A DNA stretch of 64,000 nucleotides from Thermomonas sp. (lineage in GTDB: Bacteria; Pseudomonadota; Gammaproteobacteria; Xanthomonadales; Xanthomonadaceae). The notes below the pieces were generated by a model. It ran no database searches. It saw only the letters and a list, made by a program, of their open reading frames with translations, and was not told the origin of the DNA. The stretch covers positions 175,433-239,432 of the forward strand of contig JADKKV010000001.1 of NCBI GenBank assembly GCA_016720345.1, given 5' to 3'. How positions within the stretch are numbered: position 1 is the first letter of the stretch; every line of letters begins with the position of its first letter. Shown in pieces: positions 1 through 9,625 of the stretch. The translations under genes were made by a program, and so were the position numbers.

Positions 1-490
1 ATGCGCTGGCGATCGCCGCGATCGGGTCGCTGGCCGCGGCCACCGCCGTTGCCTCGGGCTTGGCAGGGGGCACGGCATCGGCAACGCCATCGCCAGGCCA
101 TTCCAGCACCAGCCGCGGACCCTCGGTGCCTTGCTCGATGCGCGGCGTGAGCACGGCCACGCCGCTCGACAGGTCGAACACGATGCGCGCGGTGCCGGGC
201 TCCGGCTGCCCGCTGCGCACCGCCTTGACCACCCCGGCCGCACCCGGAAGGCTCAGGCCACGCCCGAGGTGGCTGCCCGGGAAGTCGACGACCAGGCGGT
301 CGGGGTTGCGCAACTCGATCAGCTTGTAGGCGCCTTCGCGGTCCAGCAGCACCTCGGCGCGCGTTCCGGTGGCCCCGGTATCAACGCGCAAGTGCTTGAT
401 TTCAGATGCGTTTGCCAGATTCCAGCAGAGCGCGGCCAGCAGCATGGCGGCCAACAGCAGTTGCTCGAAGCTGATCCCCTTGACGCGCAT
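1..490 (-). CDS. amiC: N-acetylmuramoyl-L-alanine amidase, N-terminal part (AmiC type)
   Basis: Partial gene running off the left edge; only about 163 N-terminal residues are present. It begins with a basic-hydrophobic export signal (MRVKGISFEQLLLAAMLLAA) and continues into an AMIN-type domain, with strings such as KHLRVDTG, YKLIEL and RLVVDFPG. AMIN domains target periplasmic amidases to septal peptidoglycan. An Ala/Pro-rich linker starts near residue 145, before the missing catalytic zinc amidase domain. tsaE lies just upstream, as is usual for amiC in gammaproteobacteria. The family assignment rests on the AMIN domain plus this context, since the catalytic half is outside the window. Confidence 0.8.
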   Translation of the reverse strand, partial: MRVKGISFEQLLLAAMLLAALCWNLANASEIKHLRVDTGATGTRAEVLLDREGAYKLIELRNPDRLVVDFPGSHLGRGLSLPGAAGVVKAVRSGQPEPGTARIVFDLSSGVAVLTPRIEQGTEGPRLVLEWPGDGVADAVPPAKPEATAVAAASDPIAAIASA

Positions 491-596
491 GCCCGGAGTT
501 AACCACCTGACGGCACGCTTGGCAAGGGTATTTCCCTTAATAATCCGTAACCTGCCGCAACTTCCTGCGGAACGCGTCAAGTGCTGGCCGCAGGCC

Positions 597-1049
597 TCAG
601 CAGGACCCCAACGCGGCCAGCCAGGCGCGACCGGCTGCCGTGTTCGCGCGCAGCCGGCAACGACGGCCCTCGCCTTCCAGCGCCAGTTCGATATCAAGGT
701 CGGCCTGCGGCAATGCGCCCTGCCCGCGTTCCGGCCATTCGACCAGCCACAGCCGGATGTCGCCGTCCAGGCCCAGGAACTCGAGTTCGCCCACATCGCC
801 GATCCGGTACAGGTCCAGGTGCAGGGCGATGCCGCCGGCCGCCAGCGGGTAGTGCTCGACCAGGGTGTAGGTCGGGCTGCGGATGGTCCCGGTGACCCCG
901 AGCGCGCGCAGCAGGGCGCGCGCCAGGGTCGACTTGCCGGCGCCGAGGTCGCCGTGCAGGTGCACCACCGCGCGCTCCGGCAAGCACGCCGCGAGCCGCG
1001 CGCCAAGCGCGCCGGTCGCTTCGGCATCCGCCAGCAAAACCGGGTCCAT
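597..1049 (-). CDS. tsaE: tRNA threonylcarbamoyladenosine biosynthesis ATPase TsaE
   Basis: About 150 residues, the normal TsaE size. The protein is the ATPase partner of TsaB/TsaD in making t6A37 on ANN-decoding tRNAs in the cytoplasm. A P-loop is visible near residue 35 (HGDLGAGKSTLARALL), followed by the family motif SPTYTLVEHY, then LHLDLYRI and LWLVEWPERG. I chose the ATG at 1049 because it gives the normal N-terminus. Longer in-frame extensions only read antisense into nnr. It begins 4 bases after the nnr stop, so the two are probably cotranscribed, and amiC follows about 100 bases later. Confidence 0.95.
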   Translation of the reverse strand: MDPVLLADAEATGALGARLAACLPERAVVHLHGDLGAGKSTLARALLRALGVTGTIRSPTYTLVEHYPLAAGGIALHLDLYRIGDVGELEFLGLDGDIRLWLVEWPERGQGALPQADLDIELALEGEGRRCRLRANTAAGRAWLAALGSC

Positions 1050-1053
1050 GCCG

Positions 1054-2535
1054 CTAGCGCCGCATCGGGTTGGCCAGCCGCCGCAGCCACGGCAGCAGGT
1101 CGCTGGGCAGCAGTCCGCGCTCGCCCTCGTCGCGGACCGCGGCATCGCCGGCGCCGGCATGCAGCAATGCCCCGGCAACCGCGGCATCACCCGCGGCAAA
1201 GCCCTGCGCGACCAGCGCGGCGATGCAGCCGGTCAGCAGGTCGCCCATGCCGCCGGTCGCCATGCCCGGATTGCCCGCGCAGACCACCGCCGGCACCCGG
1301 CCGGGCGAGGCGACGATGCTGCCGGCGCCCTTCAGCACCACGTGCGTCCCCATCCGTTCTTGCAATTCGCGGGCAGCAGCGAAGCGGTCGCGCTGCACGT
1401 CGGCGGTGTCGATGCCGAGCAGCCGCGCGGCCTCGCCCGGATGCGGGGTGATCACGTCGTGCGGGTCCAGGCGCTGGCCGCCGTGCGCGAGCAGGTTGAG
1501 GGCATCGGCATCCAGCACGCGCGGGGTGTCGCAGGCCAGCACCGCATCCAGCAGGGCCCGGCCCCACGCCCCCTGCCCCAGTCCGGGACCGATCGCGACC
1601 ACGTCCGCGCGCTGCAGCAGCGGGGCCAGCTGCGCGGCGTCCTCGACCGCGTGCGCCATCGCCTCCGGACGGCGCGCCAGCAGTGCCGGCACGTGCACCG
1701 CGCGGGTTGCCACGCTGGCCAGGCCTGCACCGCAATGCAGCGCGGCGTCGACCGCCAGCAGGATCGCGCCACCGCTGCCATGGTCGCCACCAATGCACAG
1801 CACATGGCCGTTGCCGCCCTTGTGCGAATCGCGCGGGCGCAGCGGGAACAGGCCGGGCAATGCATCGGCGCGATACGCCAGCGCTGCCGGCGCGATGCCC
1901 TCGAACACCGCGGCGGGGAGCTCCAGCGTCGCCAGCTCCAGCGCGCCGGCATGATCGAGCGCCGCGCCGGTGCGCAGGCCGCGGTGGCGGGCGATGAACT
2001 GCAGGGTGCGGTCGGCGACGATCGCCGCCGGGTGCGCGGCGCCGTTGGCCGCATCGACGCCGCTGGGCACGTCCAGCGCCAGTACCGGCGCCGGATGCGC
2101 GTTGATCGCATCGATCAGGGCGGCCGCGGCACCGTCGGGTGCGCGCGACAGGCCGATCCCGAACAGCGCATCCACGATCAGTCCGGCATCCCGCAAGCCA
2201 TCCACGGGCTCGACGATGCGGCCACCGGCAGCCAGGAAGTCGTCGCAGGCCCGTTGCGCCACCGCCGTGCCCGGCGCCTGCAGCCGCAGCACGTGGACTT
2301 CGCGACCGGCCTCCAGCGCATGCCGCGCCAGCACGTAGCCATCGCCACCGTTGTTGCCGGGCCCGCACGCCACCGCGATCCGCCGTGCGTGCGGCCAGTG
2401 CTGCAGCACGCAGCGCCAGCCGGCCTGCCCGGCACGCGCCATCAACGCGGATTCATCGCCGCCGGACGCGGCGATCGCGCGCGCCTCGAGCGCGCGCAGG
2501 GCAACGATGTCGTGCAGCGGCAGCGGTGAAGGCAT
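1054..2535 (-). CDS. nnr: Bifunctional NAD(P)H-hydrate epimerase / ADP-dependent NAD(P)H-hydrate dehydratase
   Basis: 493 residues. Repairs hydrated NADH and NADPH in the cytoplasm: the N-terminal YjeF domain epimerises NAD(P)HX and the C-terminal ribokinase-like domain dehydrates it. Visible motifs are ACGPGNNGGDGYVLARH near residues 57-73 (epimerase), SHKGGNGHVLCIGGDHGSGG near 240, VAIGPGLGQG, and NPGMATGGMGDLLTGCIAAL near 430 with the conserved dehydratase GMGD. Length and fused order match the bacterial enzyme. First gene of a leftward nnr-tsaE-amiC unit, divergent from queG with only 35 bases between start codons. Confidence 0.95.
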   Translation of the reverse strand: MPSPLPLHDIVALRALEARAIAASGGDESALMARAGQAGWRCVLQHWPHARRIAVACGPGNNGGDGYVLARHALEAGREVHVLRLQAPGTAVAQRACDDFLAAGGRIVEPVDGLRDAGLIVDALFGIGLSRAPDGAAAALIDAINAHPAPVLALDVPSGVDAANGAAHPAAIVADRTLQFIARHRGLRTGAALDHAGALELATLELPAAVFEGIAPAALAYRADALPGLFPLRPRDSHKGGNGHVLCIGGDHGSGGAILLAVDAALHCGAGLASVATRAVHVPALLARRPEAMAHAVEDAAQLAPLLQRADVVAIGPGLGQGAWGRALLDAVLACDTPRVLDADALNLLAHGGQRLDPHDVITPHPGEAARLLGIDTADVQRDRFAAARELQERMGTHVVLKGAGSIVASPGRVPAVVCAGNPGMATGGMGDLLTGCIAALVAQGFAAGDAAVAGALLHAGAGDAAVRDEGERGLLPSDLLPWLRRLANPMRR

Positions 2536-2570
2536 CCGGCGATTCTAAGCCGCGCGCCTATACTTCACAC

Positions 2571-3632
2571 ATGCCACCCGCAACACCCGATCACGCCGCG
2601 CTGGCCGAGCGCATCCGCGCGCTGGCGCATGCCGCGGGCTTCCAGCGGGTCGGCATTTCCGGGGTGGAACTGGCGGACGACGAAACCCACCTGCGCGACT
2701 GGCTGCAACAGGGCCTGCACGGTTCGATGGAATGGATGGCGCGGCACGGCGACAAGCGCGCGCGGCCGGCCGAACTGGTGCCGGACACGCTGCGGGTGGT
2801 CTCGGTCGGGATGGACTACGGCCAGGACGCGGACGCCGCCTGGGCGAACCTGGCCGATGGCGAGCGCGCCTACGTGGCGCGCTATGCGCTGGGGCGCGAC
2901 TACCACAAGCTGATGCGCAACCGCCTGCAGGCGCTGGCGGACGACGTGGCGCGGGAAATCGGCCCGTTCGGCCACCGCGTGTTCGTGGATTCCGCGCCGG
3001 TGCTGGAACGCGCGCTGGCGCGCAACGCCGGGCTCGGCTGGATCGGCAAGCACACCTGCCTGATCGACAAGGACGGCGGCAGCTGGTTCTTCCTCGGCGA
3101 GCTGTTCGTCGACCTGCCGCTGCCGGTCGACCCGCCCGCCGGCGCCCATTGCGGCACCTGCATGCGCTGCATCGATGTCTGCCCGACCCGGGCGATCACC
3201 GCGCCGTATCGGCTGGATGCGCGGCGCTGCATTTCCTATCTCACCATCGAGCACGAAGGCAGCATCGACGAGGCGCTGCGCCCGCTGGTCGGCAACCGCA
3301 TCTTCGGTTGCGACGACTGCCAGCTGGTGTGTCCGTGGAACAAATTCGCGCGCCGCACCGACGAGCCGGATTTCCGCACCCGCAACAACCTCGACCAGGC
3401 GACCCTGGCGGAGCTGTTCGCCTGGGACGAGGATGAATTCCTGCGCCGCACCGAGGGTTCGGCGATCCGCCGCAGCGGGCACGAGCGCTGGCTGCGCAAC
3501 ATCGCGGTGGCGCTGGGCAATGCGCCGGGGACGGATGCGGTGATCGAAGCCTTGCGGTCGCGCCGCGAGCATCCCTCGCCGGTGGTGCGCGAGCATGTGG
3601 AGTGGGCGCTGAGCCGGCACCGCTCTTCCTGA
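2571..3632 (+). CDS. queG: Epoxyqueuosine reductase QueG
   Basis: 353 residues. Reduces epoxyqueuosine to queuosine in tRNA using cobalamin and two [4Fe-4S] clusters. Evidence includes the N-terminal substrate/B12 region (VDSAPVLERALARNAGLGWIGKHT, read in pieces around residue 145) and the ferredoxin-like cysteine blocks CGTCMRCIDVCP and CDDCQLVCPWN. A C-terminal HEAT-like tail follows. The ATG at 2571 gives the normal start; the longer open frame upstream is only antisense to nnr. A TATACT -10-like box ends 6 bases before this ATG with no Shine-Dalgarno, so the message may be leaderless. It is divergent from nnr and convergent with pgi. Confidence 0.96.
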   Translation: MPPATPDHAALAERIRALAHAAGFQRVGISGVELADDETHLRDWLQQGLHGSMEWMARHGDKRARPAELVPDTLRVVSVGMDYGQDADAAWANLADGERAYVARYALGRDYHKLMRNRLQALADDVAREIGPFGHRVFVDSAPVLERALARNAGLGWIGKHTCLIDKDGGSWFFLGELFVDLPLPVDPPAGAHCGTCMRCIDVCPTRAITAPYRLDARRCISYLTIEHEGSIDEALRPLVGNRIFGCDDCQLVCPWNKFARRTDEPDFRTRNNLDQATLAELFAWDEDEFLRRTEGSAIRRSGHERWLRNIAVALGNAPGTDAVIEALRSRREHPSPVVREHVEWALSRHRSS

Positions 3633-3661
3633 CAACGGCGGAACCACCTCGCAGGACGGAT

Positions 3662-3755
3662 GGCCCCGGGTGTCTTCGGGACCTTCGGCGACATGGATGT
3701 CGCCGATGAGCCTACATGGACGTACTTGCGGCGTGTCCCGAAGACACCCGGTGCC
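3662..3755. repeat. Nested intergenic palindrome between convergent queG and pgi
   Basis: Two arms of about 21 bases (3662-3682 and 3735-3755) are inverted complements with one mismatch; the inner 17 bases (3666-3682 and 3735-3751) match perfectly. Inside lies a second perfect inverted repeat, CGGCGACAT / ATGTCGCCG (3686-3705). The element sits in the gap between two convergent genes. It has no T-tract, so it is not a standard intrinsic terminator, though it could act as a bidirectional one. It looks like a dispersed palindromic repeat of the kind found in Xanthomonadaceae intergenic regions; that family assignment is inference. Confidence 0.75.
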
Positions 3756-3776
3756 AGCCGGCCAATCGGAATCCAG

Positions 3777-5288
3777 TCAGCGTCGCTGGTTCAATTCGCG
3801 CAACAGCTCGCGCGTCACCGCATCGTCCGCCTCGGCTTCGCCCTGCAGCGCCGGCAGCAGGCGGCTTGCGACCTGCTTGCCGAGTTCGACCCCGAACTGG
3901 TCGAAGGCATTGATCCCCCACAGCACCGACTGCAGGTACACGCTGTGCTCGTAAAGGGCGACCAGCATGCCCAGCGATCGCGGGGTCAGCGCATCCAGCA
4001 GCAGCAGGGTGCTGGGGCGGTCGCCGGGGTAACGGCGGTGCGGATCGTCTGCATCCTGGCCGTTCGCCAGTGCCTCCACCTGCGCCAGCAGGTTGGCCAG
4101 CAGCGCCATGTGGTTGTCGGCGTGGCCATGCTCGGCGCGGACCACCCCGATGAAATCGGCGGGCACCGCCTGGGTGCCCTGGTGCAGGGCCTGGAAGAAG
4201 CTGTGCTGGGTATCGGTACCGGCACCGCCCCACCACACCGGCACCGTGTGCAGGCCGACGTCGCTGCCGTCCATCCGCACCGACTTGCCCAGGCTTTCCA
4301 TCACCAGCTGCTGCAGGTAGTTCGGCAGCAGCCGCAGGCGGTCGTCGTACGGCAGCACCGCCTGGGTGGCCGCGTGCAGGCCGTTGCGGTTCCAGACCGC
4401 GGTCAGCGCGTGCAGCACCGCCAGGTTTTCCCGCAGCGGGGCCTCGTTGGCGTGCGCGTCCATCGCCGCCGCGCCATCCAGCAGCGCTTCGAAGGCCTCC
4501 ATGCCGATCGCCAGCGCGATCGGGAAGCCCACCGCCGACCACAACGAGTAGCGGCCGCCGACCCAGTCCCACATCGGCAGGATCCGCTCCGGCGGGATGC
4601 CGAAATCGCCGGCGCGCTCCACGTTCGCGCTGACCGCGTACAGGCGGCCACCATGGTAGGCGGCGCCCTCGCCCAGCCAGTCGCGGACGATGCGGCCGTT
4701 GAGCAGGGTCTCCTGGGTGCCGAAGGTCTTGGAGATCACGATCGCCGCGGTGCGCGCCGGATCCAGCGGCGCCAGCACCCGCCGCGCGGCATTGCCGTCG
4801 ACGTTGGAAATGAAGTGCACGCGCAGGCGCGCGTTCGCCGGCGCCAGCGCATCCACCACCAGCCGTGGCCCGAGGTCGGACCCGCCGATGCCGACGCTGA
4901 CCACGTCGGTGACCGCCGACGCCTGCAGGCTTGCGACCAGCGCCTGCATGCGCTCGCGGGCCCGCCGCGCCTGCGCATGTGGGCCGGCGGCCGCCAGCGA
5001 CAGCCCGCCGCGCAACGCCGTGTGCAGCGCGGCACGGCCTTCGGTCGAATTGACGATCTCGCCATCCAGCTGCCGCTGCATCGCCCCGGCGAGGTCGGCC
5101 TCCGCCGCAAGCGCGAACAGCGCGTCGAGCGCGATGCGGTCGTAGCGCTGGCGGGCGAAGTTGGCGTACAGCGGCCCCACCCGCAGGGCGAAATCGCGCG
5201 CGCGCGCCGGGTCGGCTTCGATCAGCGCGGCGAGCGAGGTGCCGGCCAGCCGCTGCGCATGCGCATCGAGGCCGGCCAGGCGGTTCAT
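3777..5288 (-). CDS. pgi: Glucose-6-phosphate isomerase
   Basis: 503 residues. Interconverts glucose-6-phosphate and fructose-6-phosphate in the cytoplasm. Motifs: [19 protein letters not shown] near residue 130, [11 protein letters not shown], and a [19 protein letters not shown] signature near 265 that is diagnostic for PGI. The C-terminal signature region [22 protein letters not shown] is also present (read in two parts). The start ATG at 5288 overlaps the panD stop by 4 bases, so it is translationally coupled to the pantothenate operon. In this organism it would feed fructose-6-phosphate back to glucose-6-phosphate for the Entner-Doudoroff genes at 25-31 kb. Confidence 0.97.
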   Translation of the reverse strand: MNRLAGLDAHAQRLAGTSLAALIEADPARARDFALRVGPLYANFARQRYDRIALDALFALAAEADLAGAMQRQLDGEIVNSTEGRAALHTALRGGLSLAAAGPHAQARRARERMQALVASLQASAVTDVVSVGIGGSDLGPRLVVDALAPANARLRVHFISNVDGNAARRVLAPLDPARTAAIVISKTFGTQETLLNGRIVRDWLGEGAAYHGGRLYAVSANVERAGDFGIPPERILPMWDWVGGRYSLWSAVGFPIALAIGMEAFEALLDGAAAMDAHANEAPLRENLAVLHALTAVWNRNGLHAATQAVLPYDDRLRLLPNYLQQLVMESLGKSVRMDGSDVGLHTVPVWWGGAGTDTQHSFFQALHQGTQAVPADFIGVVRAEHGHADNHMALLANLLAQVEALANGQDADDPHRRYPGDRPSTLLLLDALTPRSLGMLVALYEHSVYLQSVLWGINAFDQFGVELGKQVASRLLPALQGEAEADDAVTRELLRELNQRR

Positions 5289-5665
5289 GCGGCCTGCTTC
5301 GGCATCGACTGGTTGGTGTGGGTCAGGCGGTTGTCGCGGTCCACGTACACCAGCGTCGGCTTGAACTTCGCCGCCTCGGCCTCGTCGCAATGGCCGTACG
5401 CGCAGATGATCACCAGGTCGCCGGGCTGCGCCTTGTGCGCGGCCGCGCCGTTGACCGAGATCACCCCGCTGCCTTCCTCGCCGCGGATCGCGTAGGTCGC
5501 GAAGCGCTCGCCGTTGTTGACGTTGTAGATCTCGATGCGCTCGTATTCGCGGATGCCGGAGATGTCCAGCAGGCGCCCGTCGATCGCGCACGAGCCTTCG
5601 TAATGCAGCTCCGCGTGGGTCACGCTGGCGCGGTGGATCTTGGCCTTGAGCAGGGTCAGTTGCAT
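5285..5665 (-). CDS. panD: Aspartate 1-decarboxylase
   Basis: 126 residues. A pyruvoyl enzyme that makes beta-alanine from aspartate for pantothenate and CoA synthesis. The self-cleavage site is visible near residue 24-25 (HYEGSCAID, cut between Gly and Ser), followed by [17 protein letters not shown] and the VIICAYG block. Normal length. The ATG at 5665 gives the standard [14 protein letters not shown]-terminus. It overlaps pgi by 4 bases and is separated from panC by 104 bases. Confidence 0.97.
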   Translation of the reverse strand: MQLTLLKAKIHRASVTHAELHYEGSCAIDGRLLDISGIREYERIEIYNVNNGERFATYAIRGEEGSGVISVNGAAAHKAQPGDLVIICAYGHCDEAEAAKFKPTLVYVDRDNRLTHTNQSMPKQAA

Positions 5666-5769
5666 GGTTTCGGCTCCGGCGGCATGCCGCCAACGATCGG
5701 CCCGGGCAGCGCCCGGCACGGCGCAGTATAGGGGTCTGTTTCCGCACTGCAACATCACCGCGGCGACGT

Positions 5770-6630
5770 TCAGCCGGCGTCGAACTCCAGGTTGTCGATC
5801 AACCGGGTCCGGCCCAGCCGGGCCGCGACCAGCGCGACCCGCTCCGCGCCCGCGCCATCGGCGTCCGGCGTACTGAAATCGGGGCACCGGACCACCGCGT
5901 AATCCGCCGCGAACCCCGCCGCGCGCAGGGCCGCTTCGGCGTCCGCCTCGACCTGGTGGCGCGGCGTGCCGGCACGGATCGCGTCGCGCATGGCCAGCAG
6001 GGTTCGATGGATGGCCGGCGCGATCGCGCGCTCTTCCGCCGACAGGTACTGGTTGCGCGAACTCATCGCCAGGCCATCGTCTTCGCGGCGGGTGTCGCCG
6101 GCCACGATCTCCAGCGGGAACGCAAGGTCGCGGGCCAGGTAACGGATCACCGCCAGCTGCTGGTAATCCTTGCGGCCGAACACCGCCACCTCCGGCTGCA
6201 CCTGGTTGAACAGGCGCGCGACCACGGTGGCGACGCCGTCGAAATGGCCGGGGCGATGCGCGCCGTCGAGGGTGTCGGTGATGCCGGGAACGTGGATGCG
6301 CACCGCGTTGCCTGCGCCGTACGGATACATCGCGTCGACCGATGGCATCCACAGCGCGTCGCAACCCGCCGCCTGCAGGCCGGCGGCATCCTGCCCGGGC
6401 GTGCGTGGGTAGCGGGAGAAATCCTCGTTCGGGCCGAACTGGGTCGGGTTCACGAACACGCTGGCGACCACCCGGTCGGCGTGCTCGCGCGCCAGGCGGA
6501 CCAGCGAGAAGTGGCCTTCATGCAGGTTGCCCATGGTCGGCACGAAGCCGACGCGCAGGCCCTGCCGCTTCCATCCGCGGACCTGCGCGCGCAGGCCGTC
6601 GAGGTCGTGCAGGAGGACGATCCCGCTCAT
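5770..6630 (-). CDS. panC: Pantothenate synthetase
   Basis: 286 residues. ATP-dependent ligation of pantoate and beta-alanine. Visible family motifs are [16 protein letters not shown] near residue 28 (HxGH-type nucleotide site), [32 protein letters not shown] near 150 and [13 protein letters not shown] (KMSKS-equivalent region) near 185. The start overlaps the panB stop by 4 bases, which indicates a coupled panB-panC pair. Confidence 0.97.
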   Translation of the reverse strand: MSGIVLLHDLDGLRAQVRGWKRQGLRVGFVPTMGNLHEGHFSLVRLAREHADRVVASVFVNPTQFGPNEDFSRYPRTPGQDAAGLQAAGCDALWMPSVDAMYPYGAGNAVRIHVPGITDTLDGAHRPGHFDGVATVVARLFNQVQPEVAVFGRKDYQQLAVIRYLARDLAFPLEIVAGDTRREDDGLAMSSRNQYLSAEERAIAPAIHRTLLAMRDAIRAGTPRHQVEADAEAALRAAGFAADYAVVRCPDFSTPDADGAGAERVALVAARLGRTRLIDNLEFDAG

Positions 6631-7436
6631 TCGTAGCTGTGCTCGGCGGCCGGGAACGCACCGCTGCGCACGGCAGCGGCGAAGGCGCGGATGGCGCCGG
6701 CCACGGAGCCGCCGTCGGCCAGGAAATCCTTGACGAACTTGGGCCGGCGGTGGCCGGTGTCCAGGCCCAGCAGGTCGTGCAGCACCAGCACCTGGCCGTC
6801 GCAGCCGGCGCCGGCGCCGATGCCGATGGTCGGGATCGGGCTGGCGGCGGTGATCCGGGTCGCCAGCGGCGCCGGCACGCCTTCCAGCACCAGCAGGGCG
6901 GCACCGGCGTCGGCCACGGCCAGGGCCTCCTCGCACAAGCGTGCGGCGGCGGCGTCCTCGCGGCCCTGCACCTTGAAACCGCCGAAACGGTGCACCGACT
7001 GCGGGGTCAACCCGAGGTGGCTGCAGACCGGGATCTCGCGCTCGACCAGGTAGCGGATGGTCTCAAGCTTGTGGCCGGCGCCTTCCAGCTTGACCATGCT
7101 GGCGCCGGCCTGGATGAAGCGCACCGCGGCTGCATGCGCTTCCTGCGGGGAGCCATCGGAACCGAACGGGAAATCCGCGATCTTCAGCGCGCGCCTGGCG
7201 CCGCGCGCCACCGCGGCGGTGTGGTAGGCGATGTCCTCCACCCGCACCGGCAAGGTGGACGCGTGCCCCTGCACCACCATGCCCAGCGAATCGCCGACCA
7301 GGATCAGGTCGCAGCCGTTGTCGTCGAGCACCCGCGCGAAGCTGGCGTCGTAACAGGTCAGCATCACCAGCTTGCGGCCGTCGGCGCGCGCGCGCGCCAG
7401 CATCGGCACCGTCCAGGTCTTCTGCAATTCGCTCAT
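6627..7436 (-). CDS. panB: 3-methyl-2-oxobutanoate hydroxymethyltransferase
   Basis: 269 residues. Makes ketopantoate from 2-oxoisovalerate and methylene-tetrahydrofolate. A TIM-barrel enzyme with [14 protein letters not shown] near residue 25 and the metal-binding [13 protein letters not shown] near 42-55. [16 protein letters not shown] [15 protein letters not shown] and PTIGIGAG also match the family. Start ATG at 7436; 23 bases downstream of folK in the same leftward operon, so a one-carbon folate step and its user sit together. Confidence 0.97.
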   Translation of the reverse strand: MSELQKTWTVPMLARARADGRKLVMLTCYDASFARVLDDNGCDLILVGDSLGMVVQGHASTLPVRVEDIAYHTAAVARGARRALKIADFPFGSDGSPQEAHAAAVRFIQAGASMVKLEGAGHKLETIRYLVEREIPVCSHLGLTPQSVHRFGGFKVQGREDAAAARLCEEALAVADAGAALLVLEGVPAPLATRITAASPIPTIGIGAGAGCDGQVLVLHDLLGLDTGHRRPKFVKDFLADGGSVAGAIRAFAAAVRSGAFPAAEHSYE

Positions 7437-7459
7437 GCCTGGCTCCTGCCCGCGGGCGG

Positions 7460-7945
7460 CTAAGGTAACGCTTCGATGCCGTCGGCCGCCATGCCGGCGG
7501 CATGCGCGGCGACGCTGCCGCGTCCGGGAATCCGCAGCTCCGGCGCGATCTCCGCCAGTGGCAGCAGCGCGAACGCGCGTTCGTGCAGGTGCGGATGCGG
7601 CACCCGCAGGCCCGGCTGGTCGATCACCGCGTCGCCGAACAGCAGCAGGTCGAGGTCCAGCGTGCGCGGCCCCCAACGCTCGCCGGCCGGGCGCTCGCGG
7701 CCGAAGCCGCGTTCGATCGCGAGCAGGGCCTGCAACAGGTCGGGCGCGGCCAGTTCGGTCTCGACCAGCGCCACTGCATTGATGAAGTCCGGCTGGTCGG
7801 TGCGGCCCCAGGCGCGCGTGCGATACAGGCGCGAGGCGCGCAGCAGCCGCGAGCGCGGCAGCCGCCCCAATTCGGCGAACGCCTGCTCCAGCGTGCAGGC
7901 AGCGGCGCCGAGGTTGGCGCCCAGCCCGACTGCGGCCAGGGTCAT
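7460..7945 (-). CDS. folK: 2-amino-4-hydroxy-6-hydroxymethyldihydropteridine pyrophosphokinase
   Basis: 161 residues. Transfers pyrophosphate from ATP to the pterin in folate synthesis. Motifs: GLGANLG near the N-terminus and the HPPK signature [16 protein letters not shown] near residue 92, followed by [21 protein letters not shown]. The ATG overlaps the pcnB stop by 4 bases. pcnB-folK-panB is a conserved proteobacterial order. Confidence 0.95.
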   Translation of the reverse strand: MTLAAVGLGANLGAAACTLEQAFAELGRLPRSRLLRASRLYRTRAWGRTDQPDFINAVALVETELAAPDLLQALLAIERGFGRERPAGERWGPRTLDLDLLLFGDAVIDQPGLRVPHPHLHERAFALLPLAEIAPELRIPGRGSVAAHAAGMAADGIEALP

Positions 7946-9327
7946 GCCGGGGCTTGCGCGGCCGCCCCGTTGCGACGGCGGCGGCGGCGCTTGCGCGGCG
8001 CACCCCCATCGTCCGCTGCACCGGCGTCGGCTGGGTCCGCCTCGTGCGGGTCGTCCGCGTCGCCCGCCGCGTGTTCGCTGGCGTCCACGGCTTGCGCCGG
8101 ATGCAGTTGCGCCTCGCGCCAGAACGCGACGTCACCCGCATGGCTGTCCGATGCGGTCAGGCGCAACTCGAGGAAATCGAATGCGGCGCGGAAGCGCGGA
8201 TGCGCAAGCAGGCGGAACACCCGCTTGCGCTGGCGCAACGCGAAGCGCGGCTGCAACAGCCAGATCTCCTGCATCGGCAGCGAGAACCGGCGCGGCAGCG
8301 CGGTGCGCGCGACCTGGTGCAGGCTGACCCGGTCGGCGGCGCGCCGCTGGGCCTCGACCGCATGCACGCCTTGCGCCTGCAGCAGCGCCAGCGCCCGGCA
8401 ATACGCCGGCCACAGCAGCACCGCATACAGGAACGCGGGTGAAACCGATTCCTCCGCCGCGACCCGCGCGTCGGTGTTGCGCAGGCCCTGCACCAGCATC
8501 CGCCGCAATGCGCCGGACTTGTTGGAAGCCAATGCCTGCGCGGTTTCCGGCAGCAGCGCCGGCAGCAACCCGGTCGCCTCCAGCAACTCGAAGCTGGCGA
8601 CCGCATGGCCGGACAGGAACAGCTTCAGGGTTTCCTCGAACAGCCGCGCCGGCGCGGCTTCTGCCAGCAGCGGCGCCAGCCGCGGCAACGGTTCGGCGGT
8701 GGCGGCCTCGATCGTGAACCCCAGCTTCGCGGCCAGCCGCGCCGCCCGCAGCATCCGCACCGGATCCTCGCGATAGCGCGCTTCCGGCTCGCCGATCAGG
8801 CGCAGCAGGCGCGCCTGCACGTCGGCATAGCCGCCGGTGTAGTCGCGTACCGAGAAGTCCTCGATCGCGTAGTACAGCGCGTTCGCGGTGAAGTCGCGGC
8901 GGATCGCATCATCCTCGATGCTGCCGTAGATGTTGTCGCGCAGCAGTCGGCCGCCATCGTCGGTCAGGCGGTCGCCCTCGTCGTCGCCGCCGTTGGCGCG
9001 GAACGTCGCCACTTCGATGATCTCGCGCCCGTAGACCACGTGGGCCAGGCGGAAGCGGCGCCCGATCAGGCGGCAATTGCGGAACAGCGCGCGGACCTGT
9101 TCCGGGGTGGCGTCGGTGGCGACGTCGTAATCCTTGGGCGCGCCGCCGACCAGCAGGTCGCGCACCGCGCCACCGACCAGGTAGCCACCGAAGCCGGCCT
9201 CCCGCAGTCGGTAAAGCACGCGCAGGGCGTTCGGGCTCATCTGCTTGCGCGAGATGCCATGCACGTCGCGCGGGATGACGTGCGGGCCGGCGGGGGTCGG
9301 GGATGTGGATGCGGCGGTGTCGGTCAT
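7942..9327 (-). CDS. pcnB: Poly(A) polymerase I
   Basis: 461 residues. Adds 3' poly(A) tails that promote RNA decay. The class II nucleotidyltransferase head is visible around residues 40-75 ([22 protein letters not shown]), then [18 protein letters not shown] and [35 protein letters not shown] is the tRNA-nucleotidyltransferase/PcnB neck signature. The C-terminus ends in a very basic run ([10 protein letters not shown]) typical of PcnB and unlike CCA-adding enzymes. First gene of the pcnB-folK-panBCD-pgi operon. A shorter start is possible, but the 9327 ATG gives a family-like N-terminal extension. Confidence 0.94.
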   Translation of the reverse strand: MTDTAASTSPTPAGPHVIPRDVHGISRKQMSPNALRVLYRLREAGFGGYLVGGAVRDLLVGGAPKDYDVATDATPEQVRALFRNCRLIGRRFRLAHVVYGREIIEVATFRANGGDDEGDRLTDDGGRLLRDNIYGSIEDDAIRRDFTANALYYAIEDFSVRDYTGGYADVQARLLRLIGEPEARYREDPVRMLRAARLAAKLGFTIEAATAEPLPRLAPLLAEAAPARLFEETLKLFLSGHAVASFELLEATGLLPALLPETAQALASNKSGALRRMLVQGLRNTDARVAAEESVSPAFLYAVLLWPAYCRALALLQAQGVHAVEAQRRAADRVSLHQVARTALPRRFSLPMQEIWLLQPRFALRQRKRVFRLLAHPRFRAAFDFLELRLTASDSHAGDVAFWREAQLHPAQAVDASEHAAGDADDPHEADPADAGAADDGGAPRKRRRRRRNGAAAQAPA

Positions 9328-9370
9328 GCGTTGCGGCCGTGCCGCTGGGTTCCTGGGACTGGCGGGCGCG

Positions 9371-9400
9371 TTGCCAGGGGCCGACGCGGCCTTCTATACT
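9371..9400 (+). promoter_or_regulatory. Sigma-70-type promoter for tRNA-Glu
   Basis: TTGCCA at 9371-9376 and TATACT at 9395-9400 with an 18-base spacer. The predicted start is near 9407, about 65 bases before the tRNA. It is the best -35/-10 pair in the pcnB to tRNA interval. Confidence 0.6.
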
Positions 9401-9471
9401 AGCAAGCCCGGTGCACGGCTTCGGCTGTACCCGGGCCGGCCGTCCTGCCGGAGGGGCATCGCCCCGACCCT

Positions 9472-9547
9472 GCTCCCATCGTCTAGAGGCCTAGGACACC
9501 ACCCTCTCAAGGTGGACACACGGGTTCGAATCCCGTTGGGAGTACCA
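9472..9547 (+). tRNA. tRNA-Glu (anticodon CTC)
   Basis: 76 bases with an encoded CCA. The acceptor stem GCTCCCA pairs with TGGGAGT (one G-T pair). The anticodon stem CCACC/GGTGG encloses loop CTCTCAA, giving anticodon CTC, which reads GAG. The T-arm carries GGTTCGAATCC. The D-arm resembles other bacterial tRNA-Glu genes (CGTCTAGAGGCCTAGGAC). Confidence 0.95.
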
Positions 9548-9551
9548 ATCC

Positions 9552-9583
9552 AAAAGCCCGCACGGCGACGCGCGGGCTTTTTT
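9552..9583 (+). terminator. Intrinsic terminator after tRNA-Glu
   Basis: Stem GCCCGC (9556-9561) with GCGGGC (9572-9577), flanked by AAAA on the left and six T on the right. It starts 4 bases after the tRNA CCA. Confidence 0.85.
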
Positions 9584-9625
9584 CATGGGCGCTAAACTAC
9601 CCACCTCGCAACGGGACCATTCGCC

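Noticed and set aside
524..538. Dyad AAGGG-TATTT-CCCTT upstream of amiC
   Set aside because: Only five-base arms; too short to separate from chance or to assign a function.
883..2529. Open frame of about 548 codons on the plus strand
   Set aside because: Lies entirely antisense to nnr and tsaE, which have clear motifs; composition is typical of shadow frames.
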